6,011 nt of DNA from an uncultured Atopobiaceae bacterium (GCA_947303905.1 CAMYZR010000106.1:1-6011); one strand, 5' to 3'; numbered from the stretch's first letter, positions 1 through 5,040 are shown. The notes: generated by a model from the sequence alone, not told the origin. Translations and numbers: made by a program.

Positions 1-75
1 GATTCCCGCAAAGACGGCGCGCTTGATTCCGTTTTGAACTGACGCCTCGGACTCCATGGTGGCTTTCGAGCTCAT
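1..75 (-). CDS. 5' end of an unidentified minus-strand gene (partial)
   Basis: An open frame starts at the ATG complementary to 73-75 and runs 25 codons to the window edge without a stop. The start is supported by GAGGGG six bases upstream of the ATG. A second in-frame ATG at codon 7 has no comparable ribosome binding site. The visible residues are polar and charged for about 16 positions and then read IKRAVFAGI. That would fit a short cytoplasmic tail entering a membrane segment, but too little is visible to name a family. The gene starts 64 bases after the thioesterase stop codon, with an AT-only run (TATATATAT) just upstream, so it may be cotranscribed with the thioesterase or have its own promoter. 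Confidence 0.5.
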   Translation of the reverse strand, partial: MSSKATMESEASVQNGIKRAVFAGI

Positions 76-139
76 GTCAATCCCCTCAATATATATATGT
101 ACGACTCCCGGTGCCGTGGGTCTGCCCGCAGTCCTTGTC

Positions 140-550
140 CTACGCCCGCCTGAAGCAGATGGCGGACATGCGCGCCACATGAGTGCCCAACTCGTCGCGC
201 ACATCGACAGTATAGAACCCCAGCGAGCGTCCGCTCTTGTCAACGTCGCACGTGGCAATCAGGCGATCACCGCGTGCTGACGAGAGAAACTCGATGCTGT
301 TGCTCACCGAGACGGTGGGCTTCTCGCCAATGTTGCAGGCCACGGCCAGCGCGTAGTCGGCCAGCGTGAAGATGGCCCCGCCCATGACGGCTCCCATGGC
401 GTTGCGATGGATGGGCGCTATGTCGAACGTGGTCACCGCATGCCCGTGCGAGGCCTCGACGATCCTGCATCCGCAGGCCTCGTAGGCAAAGAGGTCGTGG
501 GCGAAGAAGTCCCTGATCTGGTCGATGGGGGAGTCATTGTCCAAGGTCAT
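140..550 (-). CDS. PaaI-type hotdog-fold acyl-CoA thioesterase
   Basis: This is a 136-residue single-domain protein, the usual size for the PaaI/4HBT family, whose members hydrolyse acyl-CoA (often aryl-CoA) thioesters in the cytoplasm as homotetramers. The family signature is at residues 48-66: HRN, then G53, then MGG (56-58), then FTLADYALA. Asn50 and Asp65 match the Asn and Asp used for catalysis in PaaI enzymes (family knowledge). Later beta strands of the hotdog sheet follow (SVSNSIEFLSSA, LIATCDVDKSGR, GFYTVDVRD). The His of the common HGG motif is Met here. The start at 550 is preceded by AGGA six bases upstream. Substrate cannot be told from sequence, and the neighbours give no pathway. 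The gene is transcribed divergently from the antitoxin gene. Confidence 0.85.
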   Translation of the reverse strand: MTLDNDSPIDQIRDFFAHDLFAYEACGCRIVEASHGHAVTTFDIAPIHRNAMGAVMGGAIFTLADYALAVACNIGEKPTVSVSNSIEFLSSARGDRLIATCDVDKSGRSLGFYTVDVRDELGTHVARMSAICFRRA

Positions 551-597
551 GGCAGATCCTCTCTAATGGGTGCGGACCAGCTCATGGTAGAGGTGAG

Positions 598-626
598 GCA
601 GTAGATCTCAAAGCCCTTGCTGTCAA
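598..626 (-). promoter_or_regulatory. possible promoter for the thioesterase gene
   Basis: Reading the minus strand, a perfect -35 hexamer TTGACA (626-621) is followed 17 bases later by TACTGC (603-598), a weak -10 match. The transcript would start about 40 bases before the thioesterase ATG at 550. The -35 match and spacing are good. The -10 is poor, so this is tentative. Confidence 0.35.
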
Positions 627-671
627 GTGTTACCTCTTTGAAAACCGTTGGCAAATTGGTCAGAAAAGTCA

Positions 672-699
672 TTGCCATCATGCAAATGGGTGTTACTAT
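672..699 (+). promoter_or_regulatory. probable promoter of the antitoxin-like gene
   Basis: TTGCCA at 672-677 (5 of 6 to the -35 consensus) is followed after 16 bases by TACTAT at 694-699 (4 of 6 to the -10). A TG one base before it (691-692) gives an extended -10 shape. Transcription would begin near 706, leaving a leader of about 50 bases before the ATG at 758. It lies back to back with the possible thioesterase promoter. Confidence 0.45.
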
Positions 700-708
700 G
701 TATTACAG

Positions 709-738
709 GGTATAACCAAAACATACCAAGTCATACCA
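709..738 (+). promoter_or_regulatory. operator-like repeats in front of the antitoxin gene
   Basis: GGTAT at 709-713 is the inverse of ATACC at 723-727. CATACCA is then repeated directly at 722-728 and 732-738, exactly 10 bases (one helical turn) apart. The cluster sits just downstream of the predicted transcription start. Short repeated half-sites in this position are typical of ribbon-helix-helix autoregulators such as RelB and DinJ, so self-repression by the downstream protein is a reasonable inference. No binding evidence can be read from the sequence. Confidence 0.4.
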
Positions 739-757
739 TAAACGAAACACGGTCACC

Positions 758-958
758 ATGTCAGACAAGATGACTCCAGTCGTAGCCAAGGTTCTGCCCG
801 CCGAAAAAGAGCGTTTCTTCGAGGCGACAGAGTCGATAGGTACCACACCCTCAAATGCGATCCGCATGTTCATTGCCGCTTTCAACAGGGCAGGAACATT
901 TCCTTTTGAAGTAGGCGTCAACGGTATTCTCGGAAGGGCAGGCACGAGTAATGAGTAG
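758..958 (+). CDS. RelB/DinJ-family antitoxin-like protein (orphan)
   Basis: A 66-residue protein. Residues 7-13 (PVVAKVL) fit the DNA-binding beta strand of a ribbon-helix-helix fold. Residues 15-27 form helix A and residues 30-45 helix B. The stretch TTPSNAIRMFIAAFNRAG followed by FPFEV (48-52) is the characteristic DinJ pattern (usually TxSxAIxxFL...REGxIPFE). DinJ-type antitoxins repress their own operon and neutralise a YafQ/RelE-like ribosome-dependent RNase. Family members are usually longer (about 85-90 residues) because a C-terminal tail wraps the toxin. Here only about 14 residues follow the FPFEV motif. No toxin gene of normal size is found downstream, and the next confident gene is convergent. 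There is no convincing Shine-Dalgarno before the ATG. The family call is fairly sure. Whether it acts as an antitoxin or only as a DNA-binding regulator is open. Confidence 0.75.
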   Translation: MSDKMTPVVAKVLPAEKERFFEATESIGTTPSNAIRMFIAAFNRAGTFPFEVGVNGILGRAGTSNE

Positions 959-1090
959 GAACCTGCAATGGATGCAGCTGCGAGCCTTCATGTGGCTTGA
1001 TCGGGTGTTCCCCTGTGCCTACTTCTCGCGCATGCGCTCTGCGTGCATGTCTCGCTGCATGCATCCGCAGTGGTAGCACAGCATTGACCT

Positions 1091-1110
1091 GCGTCCCCCT
1101 GAGGGGACGC
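1091..1110. repeat. perfect 8-bp hairpin, GCGTCCCC / GGGGACGC
   Basis: The arms at 1091-1098 and 1103-1110 are exactly complementary with a four-base loop (CTGA). Neither strand has a T run after the stem, so it is not a standard intrinsic terminator. It lies 11 bases from a second, longer hairpin. Confidence 0.6.
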
Positions 1111-1121
1111 GACAGCGCCCA

Positions 1122-1168
1122 GTGACGGGAGCGGGAGGTGGCCGAGCGCCGTCTCCCGCTCCCGTCGT
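1122..1168 (+). repeat. long stable hairpin with a perfect 14-bp core
   Basis: GACGGGAGCGGGAG (1124-1137) is perfectly complementary to 1153-1166. In plus-strand RNA the stem extends outward by two G-U pairs (1122-1123 with 1167-1168). It also extends inward by two G-U pairs and GGC/GCC (1140-1142 with 1148-1150), closing on a five-base CGAGC loop. This gives roughly 21 stacked pairs. The four wobbles pair only in plus-strand RNA, which suggests, weakly, that the plus-strand transcript is the one that folds. No T run follows on either strand. Possible roles are a 3' end or stability element for the antitoxin transcript, or a repetitive palindromic element. Confidence 0.6.
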
Positions 1169-1222
1169 ATGAGGGCGACTCCACGTTGCGATGGAGCTGT
1201 GGTTCCCGCCAAACGTGAAGAC

Positions 1223-1253
1223 AAAAGGACGGCCCCTCGTGTGAGGGGCCGTC
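1223..1253 (-). terminator. intrinsic terminator of the second dehydrogenase gene
   Basis: In the minus direction an 11-bp perfect GC-rich stem (1253-1243 with 1238-1228, arms GACGGCCCCTC and GAGGGGCCGTC, four-base loop) is followed by CTTTTGTCTT. It lies 35 bases after the stop codon of the gene ending at 1289, the standard position for a factor-independent terminator. Confidence 0.85.
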
Positions 1254-1288
1254 TCTCGTATCCAGTGCTTTATACGTGCGTTGGAGCC

Positions 1289-2461
1289 TTAGCTCGCGGG
1301 TGCCACCATGCGCGTGCGGTAGACGCCCTCGATCTCGCTGATGCGCTCGACGACGCTGTAGTCCCACGGGCCGCTCGTCTCGATGAGCGTGGTGGCGTTG
1401 TTGCCACGGCGCTTGTTGGCCATGTTCTCGATGTTCAGGTCGCACTCTGCGATGATCTGGGTGAACTGGCCGATCATGTTGGGGATGTTGCGGTGCAGCA
1501 CCACGATGCGCTCGTCGGTCTGGATGGGTCCCAGGTTGACCTCGCCGAAGTTGACCGAGTTGACGATGTTGCCCTCGAGCAGGTAGCTCTGCAGCTGGTC
1601 GACAGCCATGGCGGCGCAGTTGGCCTCCGCCTCGCGCGTGGAGGCGCCCAGGTGGGAGAGCACGAGGGCATTCTTCATGTGCGTGGTGATCGGGTTGGCA
1701 AAGTCGGTCACGTAACGACGCACATGGCCGCTCTCGAGCGCGCGGGCCATGGCCTGCTCGTCCACCAGCACGTCGCGGGCAAAGTTGAGGAAGACGACCC
1801 CGTCCTTGGCCTGCGCGATCTGGTCGCGGCCGATCATGCCGCGCGTACTGTCGTTGGCCGGGACGTGGATGGTGATGTAGTCGGCGTTCTCGAGGATCTC
1901 ACCGAGGCGCTGCACATAGTGCACGTGGCGGTCGAGGCTCCAAGCGGCCATGATCGAGAGGTAGGGGTCAAAGCCGAGCACGTGCATGCCCAGGCTGCGG
2001 CCGGCGTTGGCCACCATGGCGCCGATGGCGCCCAGGCCGATGACGCCCAGGGTCTTGCCGGCGATCTCGCTGCCACCAAACTGGTTCTTTGCCTTCTCGG
2101 CATCAGCGGCGACCTGATCGTCGTCGGCATGGTCGCTGACCCACTCCGCGCTGCCCATGATGTCGCGCGAGGCCATGAGCATGCCAGCCACCACCAGCTC
2201 CTTGACGGCGTTGGCGTTGGCGCCGGGCGTGTTGAAGACGACCGTGCCCTGCTCGGTGCAGCGGTCGATGGGGATGTTGTTGACGCCTGCGCCGGCACGC
2301 GCGATGGCAAGGAGGTCCTTGGGCAGGTCCAGCTCGTGCATGTTGGTGCTGCGCACGATGGCGGCGTCTGCCACGGAGAGGTCCTTGGCGGGGGCGAAGG
2401 TCTTATAGAGCTTGTCCAGTCCGGACTGAGAGATGTTGTTCATGCAGTGAACGCGATACAT
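1289..2461 (-). CDS. D-3-phosphoglycerate dehydrogenase paralogue with C-terminal ACT domain
   Basis: A 390-residue NAD-dependent D-2-hydroxyacid dehydrogenase of the serA type (3-phosphoglycerate + NAD+ to 3-phosphohydroxypyruvate). The substrate loop is near residues 57-90 (AGAGVNNIP, NTPGANANAVKE). The Rossmann signature GLGAIG is at 142-147, with Asp165 at the end of the next strand, which favours NAD over NADP. Arg229 (NFARD) and His270 (SHLGAST) match the catalytic Arg and His. The ACT domain covers about 318-385, with His323, Asn325 and Asn343 aligning to the serine-contact residues of E. coli SerA. Residue 258, where the catalytic Glu is expected, is Ile. The frame is open to an ATG at 2497, but the start at 2461 is preferred: AAAAGGAG lies five bases upstream and the protein then begins MYRVHC like its neighbour. 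By hand count it is about 60% identical to that neighbour without gaps. It has its own putative promoter and terminator. True substrate and division of labour are unknown. Confidence 0.88.
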   Translation of the reverse strand: MYRVHCMNNISQSGLDKLYKTFAPAKDLSVADAAIVRSTNMHELDLPKDLLAIARAGAGVNNIPIDRCTEQGTVVFNTPGANANAVKELVVAGMLMASRDIMGSAEWVSDHADDDQVAADAEKAKNQFGGSEIAGKTLGVIGLGAIGAMVANAGRSLGMHVLGFDPYLSIMAAWSLDRHVHYVQRLGEILENADYITIHVPANDSTRGMIGRDQIAQAKDGVVFLNFARDVLVDEQAMARALESGHVRRYVTDFANPITTHMKNALVLSHLGASTREAEANCAAMAVDQLQSYLLEGNIVNSVNFGEVNLGPIQTDERIVVLHRNIPNMIGQFTQIIAECDLNIENMANKRRGNNATTLIETSGPWDYSVVERISEIEGVYRTRMVAPAS

Positions 2462-2466
2462 TGACG

Positions 2467-2474
2467 CTCCTTTT
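2467..2474 (-). promoter_or_regulatory. ribosome binding site that fixes the start at 2461
   Basis: AAAAGGAG on the minus strand ends five bases before the ATG at 2461. The longer in-frame ATG at 2497 has no such site and would lie upstream of the transcription start predicted from the -10 box at 2506-2501. Confidence 0.8.
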
Positions 2475-2500
2475 GCATCGGTATCAATGAGTGCCATCCG

Positions 2501-2506
2501 ATTCTA
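2501..2506 (-). promoter_or_regulatory. possible -10 box of the second dehydrogenase gene
   Basis: TAGAAT (5 of 6 to TATAAT) ends 39 bases before the chosen ATG, so the leader would be about 32 bases. The -35 region is weak (TTTCGT at a 19-base spacing), which could mean an activator is needed. The same hexamer sits at almost the same distance before serC. Confidence 0.35.
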
Positions 2507-2533
2507 CGACGGTTTTCCAAGAGGGACGAAAGG

Positions 2534-2567
2534 TGCTGCAAACCAACAGAAGAAGCGTGTTGCAGCA
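2534..2567. repeat. inverted repeat TGCTGCAA-N18-TTGCAGCA upstream of the paralogue promoter
   Basis: Two perfect 8-base inverted half-sites (2534-2541 and 2560-2567) are centred 26 bases apart and lie just upstream of the expected -35 position. The arrangement suits a dimeric regulator contacting two spaced half-sites. It could also form a weak RNA hairpin if serA readthrough transcripts cross it. Confidence 0.35.
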
Positions 2568-2594
2568 GGTCCCGTGCGCCGTGCGCTTGCATGC

Positions 2595-2628
2595 AAAAGG
2601 GCACTCGCCCTCCAGGGGCGAGCACCCT
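2595..2628 (-). terminator. intrinsic terminator of serA
   Basis: In the minus direction a 13-pair stem (2628-2616 with 2610-2598, five-base loop) is followed by TTTTGCATGC. Two of the pairs are G-U and form only in minus-strand RNA; the plus-strand equivalent has two mismatches. That points to the minus strand as the functional one. It begins 22 bases after the serA stop codon, and so separates serA from the downstream paralogue. Confidence 0.85.
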
Positions 2629-2650
2629 CTCGCGCTGACGGTCGGTATGC

Positions 2651-3817
2651 CTACTGGCGGATGGCGCGCACGCGGTAGATGCCGTCAACCTCGGCGAGCT
2701 TGGCGATGACGTCCTCGGGGGCAATGTCGCTGAGCTCGAGCAGGCAGTAGGCAATCTCGCCGCGGCTCTTGTCGACCATGTTCTCGATGTTGATGTTGGC
2801 CGACGAGATGCTCGAGGTGATCTGGCCGATCATGTTGGGACGATTGAGGTGGAACACGGCCAGGCGCATGGCGCCCTCCATCGGGCCCATGTCAACCGCG
2901 TCGTAGTTGACCGAGTTGGTGATGTTGCCGTTGAGCAGGTAGTCACGAAGCTCGTCGGCGGCCATGACGGCGCAGTTGTCCTCGGCCTCCTTGGTCGAGG
3001 CGCCCAGGTGTGGCGTGACGGTGGCGTGGGCCATGCTGGTGGTCACGGAGTTGGCGAAGTCGGTCATGTAGCGGCGGATGTGGCCTTCCTGCAGCGCCTC
3101 TGCCATGGCGCGCTCGTCCACCAGCACGTCGCGGGCGTAGTTGAGCACGACGGCGCCGTCACGCATGGCGGCGATCTGCTCGCGGCCGATCATGCCCTTG
3201 GTCTTGGCCGTGGCGGGCACGTGGATGGTGATGTAGTCGCAGTTGGCCCAGATCTCCGAGATGTGCTGGACGTGGCGCACGTGACGGTCGAGGCTCCAGG
3301 CGTACTTGACCGAGAGGTAGGGGTCGTAGCCATAGACGTGCATGCCCAGGCTGCGGCCTGCGTTTGCCACCATGGCGCCGATGGCACCCAGTCCGATGAC
3401 GCCGAGGTTCTTGCCCGCAAGCTCGGTGCCCGCAAAGTCCTTCTTCGCCTTCTCGGCAGCCTTGCCCACGTTGGGGTCGTCGGAGTTCTCGTCGACCCAC
3501 TCGATTCCACCCACGATGTCGCGCGCGGCGAGCAGCATGCCGGCGATGACCATCTCCTTGACGCCATTGGCGTTGGCGCCAGGCGTGTTGAAGACGACGA
3601 TGCCCTGCTTGGCGCAGCGATCGAGGGGGATGTTGTTGACGCCAGCGCCGCAGCGGGCGACGGCAAGCAGCTCATCGGAGAAGTCGATGTCGTGCAGGCT
3701 GGCCGAACGGACCATGATGGCCTGGGACTCGTCGATGTCCTCGGTGAGGCCAAAGCCCTCGCCCAGGCGGTCAGTGCCCACCTTCGCGATGTTGTTGAGG
3801 CAATGGACCTTGTACAT
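2651..3817 (-). CDS. serA: D-3-phosphoglycerate dehydrogenase with C-terminal ACT domain
   Basis: A 388-residue enzyme for the first step of serine synthesis (3-phosphoglycerate + NAD+ to 3-phosphohydroxypyruvate), cytoplasmic. The N-terminal catalytic segment (1-100) carries the substrate loop CGAGVNNIPLDRC and NTPGANANGVKE. GLGAIG at 142-147 and Asp165 bind NAD. Arg229 (NYARD) and His270 (TPHLGAST) are the catalytic Arg and His. Residue 258, expected to be Glu, is Val. The C-terminal ACT domain (about 316-388) has HLNRPNMIG, with His323, Asn325 and Asn343 matching E. coli SerA serine contacts, so feedback inhibition by serine is likely. Its length fits the short (about 390) serA class rather than the 530-residue actinobacterial type. 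The start is fixed by AAGGAG seven bases upstream. It follows serC by 98 bases, and the call as serA rests partly on that linkage. The terminator hairpin just upstream suggests expression by readthrough from serC. Confidence 0.92.
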   Translation of the reverse strand: MYKVHCLNNIAKVGTDRLGEGFGLTEDIDESQAIMVRSASLHDIDFSDELLAVARCGAGVNNIPLDRCAKQGIVVFNTPGANANGVKEMVIAGMLLAARDIVGGIEWVDENSDDPNVGKAAEKAKKDFAGTELAGKNLGVIGLGAIGAMVANAGRSLGMHVYGYDPYLSVKYAWSLDRHVRHVQHISEIWANCDYITIHVPATAKTKGMIGREQIAAMRDGAVVLNYARDVLVDERAMAEALQEGHIRRYMTDFANSVTTSMAHATVTPHLGASTKEAEDNCAVMAADELRDYLLNGNITNSVNYDAVDMGPMEGAMRLAVFHLNRPNMIGQITSSISSANINIENMVDKSRGEIAYCLLELSDIAPEDVIAKLAEVDGIYRVRAIRQ

Positions 3818-3838
3818 GGCAGTGCTCCTTGCTCTGGT

Positions 3839-3863
3839 AAAAGGCGGGGTGCAAGACCCCGCC
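3839..3863 (-). terminator. terminator-like hairpin between serC and serA (possible attenuator)
   Basis: In the minus direction GGCGGGGT (3863-3856) pairs perfectly with ACCCCGCC (3850-3843) over a five-base loop, and TTTT (3842-3839) follows. The outer A-T and G-U pairs can extend it. The shape is that of an intrinsic terminator for serC. The serA ribosome binding site (3830-3825) begins only eight bases after the T run, so no complete promoter fits between hairpin and gene. Partial termination that lowers serA expression relative to serC, or a protective stem at a processed end, are the plausible readings. Confidence 0.75.
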
Positions 3864-3919
3864 CTGTCAAATCCGAATCTGCGAACCGAAGGCGCTAGCC
3901 CTCTGCTCTACCGGGCTAG
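3864..3919 (-). other. tRNA-like fragment at the serC stop codon; also an inverted repeat
   Basis: On the minus strand the serC stop TAG runs straight into CCCGGTAGAGCAGAGGGCT, which reads like the D-arm and 5' anticodon stem of a bacterial tRNA. GAGGG can pair with CCTTC as a five-pair anticodon stem around a six-base loop, followed by TTCGGAT in the place of a T loop. The 5' acceptor half and the 5' D-stem strand are missing, and the T stem pairs poorly. It is therefore at best a decayed remnant. The same bases contain a perfect 7-bp inverted repeat, CTAGCCC (3895-3901) and GGGCTAG (3913-3919), which overlaps the stop codon. Confidence 0.3.
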
Positions 3920-5007
3920 TGGGTGGCCTCGAAGTCCTTCATGAAGGCGACGAGGGCCTCGACGCCCTCGATGGGCATCGCGTTGTAGATGGAGGCACGC
4001 ATGCCACCCACGGAGCGATGGCCCTTGAGGTTCTCAAGGCCAGCGGCCTTGGACTCCTTGACGAAGAGGGCGTCAAGGTCGGCGTCGCCGGTGACGAAGG
4101 GCACGTTCATGAGCGAACGGTCCTCCTTGCGCACGGTGCCCTTGAAGAGCTCGGAGGAGTCAAGGAAGTCGTAGAGCACCTGGGCCTTGGCCAGGTTGTG
4201 CTGGTAGATGCCCTCGAGGCCGCCTTGGGACTTGAGCCACTTGAAGACCTTGCCGCACATGTAGATGGACCAGCAGTTGGGGGTGTTGTAGAGCGAGTTG
4301 GCGGTAACCTGCGGGCGCCACTGCATCATGATGGGCACATCGGCGAGGTCGTCCTCGGGGACGAGGTCCTCGCGCACCACGACGATGGCCAGGCCGGCGG
4401 GGCCGACGTTCTTCTGGACGCCGCCGTAGATGACGCCGTACTTGCTGACGTCGACCGGCTGGGAGAGGAACATGGAGCTCACGTCAGACACCAGCACCTT
4501 GCCCTTGGTGTTGGGAAGCTCGTGGTAGACGGTGCCGTAGATGGTGTTGTTCTCGCAGATGTAGACGTAGTCTGCGTCCTCGCGCACGGGCAGGTCGGAG
4601 CAGTCGGGGATGTAGGAGAAGGTCTTGTCGGTACTCGTGGCGATCTCCTGGGCATCGATGAAGCGCTTGGCCTCGGCCAGGGCCTTCTTGGACCACATGC
4701 CGGTGTTGATGTAGTCGGCCTTGCCGGAGGCGCCGGGGAGCTTGCACAGGTTCAACGGGATGGCCGCGAACTGCTGGTGCGCGCCGCCCTGCAGGAAGAG
4801 GACCTTGTAGTTGGAGGGAATGCCCATAAGGTCGCGCAGGTCGGCCTCTGCCTCGTCGATGATGTCCTGGAACATCTGAGAGCGGTGACTCATCTCGTTG
4901 ACGCTCATGCCGCAGCCGCGGTAGTCGAGCATCTCGTTGGCGGCTTCCTGGAGGACTGCCTCGGGCAGTACCGCCGGGCCAGCTGAGAAGTTATAGACTC
5001 TGCTCAT
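3916..5007 (-). CDS. serC: phosphoserine aminotransferase
   Basis: A 363-residue, full-length PLP enzyme of the class V aminotransferase group. It converts 3-phosphohydroxypyruvate plus glutamate to O-phosphoserine plus 2-oxoglutarate, the second step of serine synthesis. It often also serves the equivalent transamination in PLP synthesis. It opens with the SerC hallmark YNFSAGPAVLP (5-15). SHRS (40-43, with Arg42) contacts substrate phosphate. QGGAHQQF (73-80) and Trp105 (GMWS) are in the cofactor pocket. ENNTIYGT holds Thr155, Asp175 (SDVSS) meets the pyridine nitrogen, and Lys199 (GGVQKNVGP) forms the Schiff base. NTPN (241-244), His330-Arg331 and GGMRASIYNA (334-343) complete the site. 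All expected active-site residues are present. The ribosome binding site is modest (AAAGG about ten bases upstream). It leads the serC-serA pair, and the gene order itself supports the pathway assignment. Confidence 0.96.
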   Translation of the reverse strand: MSRVYNFSAGPAVLPEAVLQEAANEMLDYRGCGMSVNEMSHRSQMFQDIIDEAEADLRDLMGIPSNYKVLFLQGGAHQQFAAIPLNLCKLPGASGKADYINTGMWSKKALAEAKRFIDAQEIATSTDKTFSYIPDCSDLPVREDADYVYICENNTIYGTVYHELPNTKGKVLVSDVSSMFLSQPVDVSKYGVIYGGVQKNVGPAGLAIVVVREDLVPEDDLADVPIMMQWRPQVTANSLYNTPNCWSIYMCGKVFKWLKSQGGLEGIYQHNLAKAQVLYDFLDSSELFKGTVRKEDRSLMNVPFVTGDADLDALFVKESKAAGLENLKGHRSVGGMRASIYNAMPIEGVEALVAFMKDFEATH

Positions 5008-5040
5008 TTGCTTTCAACCTTTCAGGTCGTTTAACTTGCC

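Larger units (their letters stand above)
959..1227. other. gene-poor structured gap between convergent genes
   Basis: No gene can be supported between the antitoxin stop and the terminator of the convergent dehydrogenase gene. The stretch holds a short inverted repeat CTGCA/TGCAG (963-967/973-977), alternating GCATGC/TGCATG words around 1029-1064, and two long hairpins described separately. A 41-codon open frame (951-1076, plus strand) starts with an ATG overlapping the antitoxin tail, but it is rich in Met, Cys and Trp and matches nothing I recognise. A 78-codon minus frame (988-1224) runs through the hairpins and has low-complexity, non-protein-like composition. Confidence 0.5.

Noticed and set aside
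959..1288. CRISPR array or insertion-sequence end in the gene-poor gap
   Set aside because: There are no regularly spaced direct repeats, no transposase frame, and the inverted repeats are local hairpins rather than element termini.
1169..2464. A 431-codon plus-strand open frame antisense to the second dehydrogenase
   Set aside because: It mirrors a clearly conserved gene. Its product is an Ala/Val/Gly/Asp/His-rich string with no domain, as expected opposite a GC-rich coding frame.
2462..2497. Twelve-residue N-terminal extension of the second dehydrogenase
   Set aside because: The ATG at 2497 has no ribosome binding site, whereas AAAAGGAG sits five bases before the ATG at 2461, and the shorter form aligns with its paralogue from residue 1.
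2849..3898. A 349-codon plus-strand open frame antisense to serA
   Set aside because: Same low-complexity character and same cause as the other antisense frames. It has no ribosome binding site or family signature.
3864..3919. A functional tRNA gene on the minus strand
   Set aside because: There is no 5' acceptor strand, the D-stem is incomplete, the anticodon loop has six bases and the T stem pairs poorly. It is kept only as a possible remnant.
3919..4986. A 355-codon plus-strand open frame antisense to serC
   Set aside because: It is an antisense shadow produced by third-position GC bias, and its composition resembles the other two antisense frames rather than a protein family.
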